In this document: positions 1 through 7,400 of the stretch, in pieces | Position numbering within the stretch: position 1 is the first letter of the stretch | Layout of the letters: the number at the start of each line of letters is the position of its first letter | Assembly (NCBI GenBank): GCA_902984215.1 | Contig: CADWAF010004714.1 | Span: 1 to 12,374 of the forward strand | Direction of reading: 5' to 3' | Length of the DNA stretch: 12,374 nucleotides | Source of the DNA: Willaertia magna | Lineage: Eukaryota; Heterolobosea; Eutetramitea; Acrasida; Naegleriidae | Program-made: the position numbers and the translations under genes | The notes under the pieces: model-generated | Seen by the model: the letters and a program-made list of their open reading frames with translations, nothing else | Database searches by the model: none | What the model was told of the DNA's origin: nothing

Positions 1-1228
1 GAACATGGTCCATATCGTTTGGAAAGTGATGGTAAGACAGTGACAGAAAATCCTTGGGCTTGGAATAAAAAATTAAATATTATTTACTTAGAAAGTCCAT
101 TTGAAGTTGGATATACATTCAGTTTAACTAAAGATTTAGTTTGGAATGATGTTAAAAGCGCAAATGATGTTGTGACAGCATTAACTACCTTACTTGGTGC
201 TTTCCCTCAATTTATTAAGAATGATTTCTATATTGCAGCTGAAAGTTATGGAGGTCACTATTCACCAACAACAGCAGTTAACATTTTAGAAGCTAATCAA
301 CAAAATAGATATCCATTTAAAATTAATTTGAAAGGATTTATTGTTGCAAATGGAGTAATGGATGATGAAGCAGATACTAATACAACACCATTATTTATGT
401 ATCAACATTCATTAATTTCTAAACAACAATATGATGAAGGTTATTCTAAATGTAAAGGTGATTTTTATAAGAATCAAAATGATCCAGCATGCAGTAATGT
501 GATTACTGAGTATTTTAATCAAATTGTTGGAGTTAATCCTTATTTCTTATATGGTGAATGTGAAGGTGATTTTACACCATTCTTATCTGAAAATAATAAG
601 AAATTATTAGTTAATAGAAAGATTAGTAAATTTAAGAGATTATTTAATACTCATCCTTTATTTGGATTATCTAAATTAGCTGTTGTAATGGATGATAATG
701 AAAATGTACCATGTTTAGCTTATAAACCACAAGAACATTGGTTTAATTTAGAAGAAGTTAAAACTGCATTACACGTTAGTCCATTAATGCCAAAAGATCA
801 TCAATGGAAATTCTGTAATCCACTTGTAGGTCAATATTATAATACAACATATACAACAATGGTACCTTTCTATAAAACTTTATTACAAAATGGTATTAGA
901 GGATTGTTTTATTCTGGAGATTGTGATTTATCAGTTCAAAGTTTAGGAAGTCAATTGAGTATTAATAAAGTAATGGATCAAATGAGAGCAAATATTATTA
1001 AAGAATTTGGAACATGGACTTTAAAGAATGATAAACAAATTGCTGGATTTTACCAAGTATGGAATGCAGGTAGAACTACATTTACTTTTAAGACAATTAA
1101 AGGTGCCGGTAAGTTTTAAGTTTTTGTTTTATAATAATAATTATGAACATAATATAGGACACATGACTCCAATGATGAAGCCAATTCAAAGTCAGGCAGC
1201 TGTTTTTGATTTTATCTTTGGAAATTAA
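1..1228 (+). CDS. Serine carboxypeptidase, peptidase family S10 (5'-truncated; join 1..1108, 1158..1228)
   Basis: This is the C-terminal 392 residues of a lysosomal or secreted exopeptidase that removes residues from peptide C-termini, related to cathepsin A, CPVL and yeast CPY. The reading frame is open from base 1, beginning HGPYRL and then NPWAWNKKLNIIYLESP, the block that follows the oxyanion-hole region in S10 enzymes. The nucleophile motif ESYGGHY has its Ser codon at 244-246. The acid region is YSGDCDLSV (Asp codons 919 and 925). The base motif GAGHMTP has its His codon at 1160-1162. This last motif appears only after removing a GTAAGT...TAG intron (1109-1157) that splits the Gly codon before His. 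Without splicing the frame ends at 1119. The signal peptide and the GGPGCSS-type segment lie upstream of the window. An oddity is SPFEVGY where most members have SPAGVGF. Substrate preference cannot be read from the sequence. The family call is firm; the splice junction is inferred but gives a perfect motif. Confidence 0.95.
1109..1157 (+). other. Intron of the S10 carboxypeptidase gene (49 bp)
   Basis: The donor is GTAAGT at 1109-1114 and the acceptor is TAG ending at 1157. It is a phase 1 intron, very AT-rich, with an in-frame TAA at 1117-1119 if retained. Splicing joins G|GA and restores the catalytic His motif and a C-terminus of normal length ending in FGN. Confidence 0.9.
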
Positions 1229-1236
1229 TTTTCACA

Positions 1237-1242
1237 AATAAA
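1237..1242 (+). terminator. Candidate poly(A) signal AATAAA for the carboxypeptidase gene
   Basis: AATAAA begins 9 nt after the TAA stop (1226-1228), inside an 84-bp spacer. It matches the canonical hexamer, but in DNA this AT-rich such matches are common by chance, so only its position supports it. Confidence 0.35.
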
Positions 1243-1312
1243 TTAACTATTCATCCACCACAACCACTATATGTAATTGTAAACTTCAATTAAAAAATAA
1301 TTAAAAAAAAAT

Positions 1313-2825
1313 ATGAAAAGAAAATTCAAGACATATGAAGGGACATATCCTCTTGATTTTTGTCTATCTAAACATGTTAATTTAGAAGATCATCATAAAA
1401 AGAATTATGAATTAAAAAGTAGATTTTTATTACAAAATTGTTGTATCGGAATTGCAGAAGTATTTACAACAAATAATTTAAAATTATCGCAATCATCTAC
1501 CACCACTTCTTCTTCTAATATTAATAATAACAATGAAAAAGTAATAAATAAACCAACACCATTAATTTATGTATCATGTAGTACTCAAAAACATGTTTAT
1601 GTTTGGTGTTTAAATCAATTATTAAAAGATAATAAAGAAAATGAAAAAGCAATAACTGATTTAGCATCAAAAGGTGGATTAACTACTTGTAGTTCTTTTC
1701 ATGTTTATATGAATGAAGAAAATAATAGAAAGAATAGTTTAAAAAGTAGTGATAATTATATTTATGAACTTTTAATAGGATTTAATACAGGTGATATTGC
1801 TATTCATAATATTAAAATGAAAAAGACAGATATGTTTAATAAAGATGTAAGTTTAATAATTATTATTATATATGTAATTATTATTTTGATAAAAATAGTA
1901 TACAACAGTACCTAGTCCAGTAACTTGTGGTGTTTGGTTAGATTCTGATATATTTTGTGTTGGATATAAAAGTGGTACAATTGTATTTTGTAATAAAAAT
2001 TGGAAAATTGAAGAATCTTTACAAAGAAATATGATTTTATTTAATGAAAATGTAGATAATATTTCAACAAAAACATATTATTTACATTATATAAATTCAA
2101 ATGAAGAAAACTCTAACCCTATTCGTAAATTACAATTTGGAAGTGGTTGTATTAATGATATTTCAATTTCACCTAATAGAATGTATTTATGTGTTGTAAC
2201 GTCTACTGGAAAGTGTCATATTGTAAATATGAAAACATGGAAAATAATTATTACATTTATATCATATTATGGTGGTTTTAATTGTTGTAGTTGGAGTCCA
2301 GATAGTAAATATCTAGTTGTTGGTGGAGAAGATGATTTAATTCATGTATTTGATATTAATAGAAAATGTATTTTAGGAAGAGGAGTAGGTCATTCTGCAT
2401 TTGTATCTAAAGTTATTTTTGATTATTATGAATGTGACAATGAGAAATATAGAATTATATCTGTTGGTGAAGATACTAAATTAATATTATGGGACATTGA
2501 CAGGAATGATAGTCATTTAGAGAATGATGGAATGGATATTCAATCTACTATTGAACAAAAGTTAAATGCTAAAGAAGAAGGTGAAATATTTATTGAAATT
2601 GATAATGATGATAATGATATTTATACTTTTGAACCAATAGCAATACATAAGGCACACAGTGAACCAATTAGAGATGTTAAAACCTTTTCCTCTGGTATTG
2701 TAACAGTTTGTAATCAAGGTATACTAAACTTTTGGGCCAGACCTAATAATAATGAAGTTCTTGGTTTTACAAATAATTCACAAGATAATGATGAAAGCCC
2801 TCATTATTATGAGTCAAACAAGTAA
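1313..2825 (+). CDS. WDR20/DMWD/CreC-type WD40-repeat protein (join 1313..1846, 1899..2825)
   Basis: The product is 486 aa. In animals and fungi this family (WDR20, DMWD, Aspergillus CreC) binds and activates deubiquitinases of the USP12/USP46/CreB type; that role here is inferred. Segments aligning to WDR20 in order are: LIYVSCSTQKHVYVW (residues ~84-98), YELLIGFNTGDIAIHNI (~151-167), VTCGVWLDSDIFCVGY just after the splice, GCINDISISPNRMYLCVV (~261-278), YYGGFNCCSWSPDSKYLVVG (~301-320, followed by GEDDLIHVFD), RIISVGEDTKLILWD (~363-377), and IVTVCNQGILNFWARP (~445-460), equivalent to the last WDR20 blade. A Ser/Thr/Asn run lies at ~60-76. An acidic linker of about 45 residues replaces the long disordered insert of human WDR20. 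The start is ATG 1313, preceded by an A-run and in-frame stops. One intron (1847-1898) in phase 0 is needed to join the halves. Codon use is strongly A/T-ending. Confidence 0.9.
1847..1898 (+). other. Intron of the WDR20-like gene (52 bp)
   Basis: The donor is GTAAGT at 1847-1852 and the acceptor is ATAG ending at 1898. It is phase 0 and has almost no G or C inside. Nearby AGs ending at 1908, 1915 and 1920 would give the wrong frame with this donor, so 1898 is the only acceptor here that fits. Splicing yields NKD|YTTVPSPVTCGVW, continuous with the WDR20 family alignment. Confidence 0.88.
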
Positions 2826-3033
2826 TACAAATAAAATAAATTTGAAATTTTTTTGAACCAAAATGTATTAGAAATTTATTTGATGATTGCTTTGGTGGGA
2901 AGGAGAGAAAGGAAGGGGACAAAGTACTGATGATAACTTAGCAATCCAAGCCCTCTGATGAAAAATTGATCGATACCAACGTTCCTATTGTTGCTGAAAC
3001 TTTGCTTCTTGTTTTTTTCTTCAAACACAAAAA
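2826..3033. other. Spacer between the WDR20-like and CFAP73-like genes, GC-rich with a polypurine tract
   Basis: The first ~50 bases are ordinary AT-rich 3' flank. From about 2881 to 3030 the G+C is about 39% by hand count, higher than the coding DNA of the WDR20-like gene. A pure purine run lies at 2897-2919. A 7-bp inverted repeat (GATTGCT 2885-2891, AGCAATC 2940-2946) brackets it. A pyrimidine-rich stretch (~3001-3022) and then an A-run lead to the ATG at 3034. It probably holds the promoter of the downstream gene. No coding region or RNA gene was recognised. Confidence 0.5.
2830..2840 (+). terminator. Overlapping candidate poly(A) signals for the WDR20-like gene
   Basis: Two overlapping AATAAA hexamers (2830-2835 and 2835-2840) start 5 nt after the TAA stop at 2823-2825. 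This is a plausible 3'-end signal close to the stop, as for the upstream gene. It is not proof, given the base composition. Confidence 0.35.
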
Positions 3034-4185
3034 ATGGATGACAATTTAGGAACCACAGGCATTAAGGACAAAGAAGAATTTAAAGATGAGGAGTATATTT
3101 TCAGTGAGGATGAGGATGAAGAGCAGTATTTAGATGAATCTAATTTATCATTAGAATACGAAAAGGACGAGGATAAAGTAGTAAATAATTTTTCTGCAGC
3201 TACAAAACTGTTGGAGAAAAGAAACCGAATGATTGAAATACAATCTACCTTAGGATCTAAGAGAAGTGAATTTCAGGGTAGAATGGATAATATTAAAAAG
3301 AAAGAGAAAGAATTGATACAGAGGAAACACGAATTAACCGAGAATGTTAGAGAATTAGATAAATTTATAGGGGACAACATTATAAAAAAGAAAAGAGCTG
3401 ACCAAAAGCGAGAGATTGAACAAAGCGAAAGAATTAAAATTGAAAAAGCTTTATCTTTGTCGTTGCAAAGAATAAGGGATTTGGAAAGAGAAAGAGATAA
3501 GAAGGAAATGCAATTACAAAACAAATATCTAAGGTACCAAACTTTTCTTCAAAAGGTTGTTCTTTTTAGAGGTGACGATAATCCTGAGGATGTTGATAAA
3601 GTTATAGACAGGTATGACACACTTTCGGAGAAGAATACAGAACTAAGGAATGAAAAACAAAAGAATACAATAAAACTGCAGAGGGAAAAAAACAAATTAA
3701 TAGAAGTTAAAGAAGCAATGAAGAACGAAAAGATTAGATTAAATCACACAATTTCTACGCTTGGAAAAAGGTTAGAAAAGATAATAGATGAAAGACTGAC
3801 CATGGATTTGAAAATTGATAGAAGCTCAAGCACAAGTGTGACAACAAGGAAACAATTGGGTCAAATAGAGATGGCCATTAATAATTTATATACAAGAGTA
3901 ACTTCAGGAGGTTCAAGAATTCAAAGAAGAATTATGGGTAAACCTGCCATCAACACTAATAGTGGTCTGTACGGAAATGTAAATTTAATAGGAACAGGTT
4001 CCTTTGCTACAACAAGCGGCACAACATCAAATCTTAATGTAAATATGGGTAATGTGGATTCATTGTTGAAAATGTTAAAAGTAATAGGTGATTGTGTTGG
4101 TGATTACACCTACATTTCCGATGTTGTCATTAAAAAGCAGATACCAGAGAAAGAACGAGAAACGTATAAAAAATCCAAAACTTAA
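3034..4185 (+). CDS. DUF4200 coiled-coil protein, CFAP73/CCDC42 (MIA2) family, axonemal
   Basis: This is a 383-aa intronless ORF. Residues 1-50 are acidic (SEDEDEEQYLDE). Residues ~56-176 match the DUF4200 pattern: LLEKRNRMIEIQSTLGSKR, EFQGRMDNIKKKEKELIQRK, a hydrophobic step ENVRELDKFI, then a Lys/Glu coiled coil ending YLRYQTFLQKVV. The coiled coil continues to ~290. The tail (~291-342) is rich in Gly, Ser, Thr and Asn, followed by a short segment VDSLLKMLKVIGDCV. In Chlamydomonas, FAP73 (MIA2) pairs with FAP100 (MIA1) at the modifier-of-inner-arms complex on axonemal doublets and regulates dynein I1/f. CCDC42 acts in mammalian sperm tail formation. A role in motile flagella is therefore likely. 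It is somewhat longer than FAP73 or CCDC42 (~310-330 aa). CFAP100 also carries DUF4200, so the exact orthologue is uncertain. It uses AGG, CGA, CTG and ATA codons more than its neighbours. The ATG at 3034 follows an A-run. Confidence 0.82.
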   Translation: MDDNLGTTGIKDKEEFKDEEYIFSEDEDEEQYLDESNLSLEYEKDEDKVVNNFSAATKLLEKRNRMIEIQSTLGSKRSEFQGRMDNIKKKEKELIQRKHELTENVRELDKFIGDNIIKKKRADQKREIEQSERIKIEKALSLSLQRIRDLERERDKKEMQLQNKYLRYQTFLQKVVLFRGDDNPEDVDKVIDRYDTLSEKNTELRNEKQKNTIKLQREKNKLIEVKEAMKNEKIRLNHTISTLGKRLEKIIDERLTMDLKIDRSSSTSVTTRKQLGQIEMAINNLYTRVTSGGSRIQRRIMGKPAINTNSGLYGNVNLIGTGSFATTSGTTSNLNVNMGNVDSLLKMLKVIGDCVGDYTYISDVVIKKQIPEKERETYKKSKT

Positions 4186-4367
4186 GGTTTGTTTCAATAC
4201 TTTATTGTTGGGTTGTCAATAGTTTATTAGATTAGCTAGATCATATTCTTCAAAGTTTATTATTTGATTTCGTTATCAATCCCTTCAAAAATAGGTCCCC
4301 TATCGTCAATAAAACGGCCCTGTTGCTTGAAAAGGTTTTTCATTTTAAGAAAAGTTTCCACATCAGC

Positions 4368-4423
4368 CAACCAATGCCCCCTTACAATGAACGTAACTGA
4401 AGAAAGGCAAATTATATTGGTTG
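4368..4423. promoter_or_regulatory. Paired inverted CCAAT boxes upstream of clathrin heavy chain
   Basis: CAACCAAT at 4368-4375 and its exact reverse complement ATTGGTTG at 4416-4423 form an 8-bp inverted repeat with a 40-bp gap. They lie about 100 and 50 bp before the clathrin ATG. CCAAT is the core site of NF-Y/CBF factors in other eukaryotes. Use of such a factor here is only an inference. Confidence 0.3.
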
Positions 4424-4470
4424 AAAAATACTTACCCATCGGCAACCTATTCACACATAAAAAAAATTGA
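4387..4470 (+). other. Possible upstream ORF (27 codons) before clathrin heavy chain
   Basis: The ATG at 4387 opens a 27-codon frame ending with TGA at 4468-4470, 4 nt before the clathrin start at 4475. It could act as a translational uORF if the transcript starts upstream of 4387. If transcription starts later it has no role. The peptide (MNVTEERQIILVEKYLP...) is not recognised. Confidence 0.2.
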
Positions 4471-4474
4471 AAAA

Positions 4475-7400
4475 ATGAGCATCCCTATTCAATACACTGA
4501 AGTTTTCAATTTAACTGGGTTGGGAGTTAACCCACAATCAATTTCTTTTTCCACAGTAACATTAGAATCAGAGAAATATATTTGTGTTAGGGATCAAGTA
4601 TCAGCTCAAAAAACATTACAAATTATAGAAGTAGAATCTCAAAGTCTTACCACTCAAAGAGTAAATGCAGAATCAGCAATTATGCACCCAACAACAAAGG
4701 TTTTAGCTTTAAGAGATGGTAAGTATTTAAAAATGAAACATTAAAATTATTAACTTTTCTTAAGCTAATAACGCTCTACAAATTTTCAATCTTGATATGA
4801 GAGCTAAAACCAAGGAACATCAAATGAATGAACCAATCGTTTTTTGGAAATGGATTAGTACAAATACTATTGCAATAGTAACTAATACTGCTGTATACCA
4901 TTGGTCTATGGAAGGTAATTCTGCTCCAAAGAAGATGTTTGATCGTCATCCAAATCTTGCAAACGCTTCTATTATTAACTATAGAACTGATAGTAAACAA
5001 CAATGGTTATTATTAATAGGTTTAACTCGTGCAGAAGATAACTCAACAAAGGGTGTTATGCAATTATACTCTGTAGAAAAGAAAGTAACACAACCAATTG
5101 ATGGTCATGCTGCTTGTTTTGTAGATTTTAAACTATCTAATAACTATGTTACAACTGTTGTTTGTATCGCAACAAACACACCACAAGGTGGTAAATTATT
5201 CGTAATGGAAGTTCCTTCAAATAAACCACAAGATGCACCTGCTTTTGAAAGAAAAGTTGAAGCAATCCAATTCCCAGCACCAGGTGATTTCCCTGTTGCA
5301 CTCCAAGCAAGTGATACTCATGGAATTTTCTTTATGATAACAAAGACTGGTTTCTTATATATGTATGATGTTGAAACTGCTAAATTAATTTATAAGAATA
5401 GAATTAGTGATGATGCTTTATTTATTACCACCCCAAAACAAGGAGGTTTACTTGGTATCAATAAGAAAGGTCAAGTTTTATCACTCACTGTAGATAACAG
5501 CACTATTGTTCCATATATTTCAAATACATTAGGTGATCAACAATTAGCAATTAAGATTGCTGCTAGAGCAAACTTATCTGGAGCAGATGATTTATACTTC
5601 CAACAATTCACTAATTTATTGAATCAAATGAATGTTATGGGAGCAATTCAACTTGCAGTTGATTCCCCTCAAGGAATTTTAAGAACACCAGAAACTATTG
5701 CTAGATTACAACGTATTCCTGTAATGCAAAATCAAAAACCAGCTATATCTCAATATTTCCAATATATTATTGAAAAGAGTAAATTAAATCCATATGAAAG
5801 TTTAGAATTAGCAAAGATTGTTCTTCAAAGACCTGGTGGAGTTGATTATATTAAAAAGTTATTAACCGAAGATAAAATTGAAGGAAGTGAAGATCTTGGT
5901 GATTTAGTTAGACAATTCAGTAATGAATTAGCTATGCAAATCTATCTTAAAGGAAAGGCTCACGAAAAGATTATTGAATCTCTTTTAGCAATGGGTGACT
6001 ACGAACGTGTTTTAGCATATTGTCAAAGAGTTGAATACACACCAAACTATTTCGATATCTTCAGAAAGTTATGTCATATTGATCCAGATAAGGCAGTAAA
6101 ATTTGCTGTTCAAATTCATGGCAACACCGAATCTAGACTTGATCCAAATACTGTTGTAGATATGTTAGTTCAAGGTAATCTTATCAAACAAGTAACCGCA
6201 TATTTATTAGATATCTTAAAGGGTGACAGAGCAGAAGATGCAGCACTCCAAACTAGATTACTCGAAATTAACTTAACTTATTCACCAATCCAAGTCGTTG
6301 ATTCCATCCTTGGTCAAAGAATGGTATCACATTACGACAAAGTAAAGATTGCAAGAATGTGTGAAAAAGCAGGTCTTTACCAAAGAGCTCTTGAAAACTA
6401 CACTGACGTTGCTGATAGAAGACGTGTCATCGTTAATACTCAAGCAATACCACAAGAATTCTTATTAAAATGGTTCGAAGATATTCCAAAAGAAGAAGTT
6501 TTCATTTATTTAAGAGAATTAATGAAGAACAAGGCAAATCTCCAAATCGTTGTTAAGATTGCAACTGCAAACAGTTCAGTTTTAGAACCAGAAAATCTTA
6601 TCCCAATCTTTGAAGAATATAGAAGTAATGAGGGTCTTTATTATTATCTTGGTTCCATTGTTAACTACAGTCAAGATCCACAAGTCCACAACAAATATAT
6701 CATGGCTGCAGCTAGAGTTGGCCAACTTTCCGAAGTTGAAAGAGTTACCCATGATTCTGACTACTATGAACCAGAGGTTATCAAAGAGTTCTTAAAGGAA
6801 CTTAAGTTACAAAACCAAATGCCACTCATAAACGTTTGTGATAAACATGGTTTTGTTGATGAATTGGTTAGATATTTATATAGTAGCAGTCAATTGAAGT
6901 TCATCGATTTATATGTAAAACAAGTCAATCCATTAAGAACTCCAGTAGTTGTTGGTGCTTTACTTGATCTTGACGCAAGTGAGGATTATATTAGAAACCT
7001 TATCTTAAGTGTTGGTAATATGTGTCAAACTGAACCATTAGTTGAAGAAGTAGAAAAGAGAAACAAATTAAAGATTATTTTACCATGGTTAGAAGCTCGT
7101 GTCAACGAAGGTAGTCAAGAACCAGCTTGTCACAATGCTCTTGCAAAGGTTTATATCGATTTGAACATGAATGCAGAACAATTCTTAATTAACAACCAAT
7201 TTTATGATTCCAGAGTTGTTGGTCAATATTGTGAAAAGAGAGATCCACATTTAGCATTCGTTGCATATAAGAGAGGCCAATGCGATTTAGAATTAGTAGC
7301 TGTTTCTAATAAGAATGGTATGTTCAAACAACAAGCCAGGTATTTGGTTGAAAGACAAAGTCCTGAATTATGGGCACATGTCTTAAACAGCGAAAACCAA

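Larger units (their letters stand above)
4186..4474. other. Spacer and probable promoter/5' leader of the clathrin heavy chain gene
   Basis: About 4261-4450 is about 37% G+C, against about 25% just upstream, so composition changes inside the spacer. It contains a CCAAT box and its exact inverse (4368-4423), a short upstream reading frame ending 4 nt before the clathrin ATG, and a final A-run. Overlapping short frames on both strands here have no recognisable protein similarity. I treat the region as regulatory rather than coding. Confidence 0.45.

Noticed and set aside
19..1119. A complete carboxypeptidase starting with TTG at 19 and ending at 1119
   Set aside because: The frame is open to base 1 with conserved S10 sequence upstream of 19 (HGPYR), and the stop at 1119 is inside an intron. 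The gene is 5'-truncated by the window and continues to 1228.
3273..3524. Minus-strand frame of 83 codons inside the CFAP73-like gene
   Set aside because: It is the antisense of a Lys/Glu/Arg coiled coil, which always yields Ser/Leu/Phe-rich peptides; not a gene.
4260..4470. Overlapping short frames on both strands in the clathrin upstream spacer
   Set aside because: No recognisable protein, a non-ATG start on the plus strand, and overlap with probable promoter elements. Only the ATG at 4387 was kept, as a possible uORF.
6610..6795. 61-codon plus-strand frame within clathrin and the 75-codon minus-strand frame at 4776-5003
   Set aside because: Both lie in the wrong frame or strand within strongly conserved clathrin coding sequence and show no family features.
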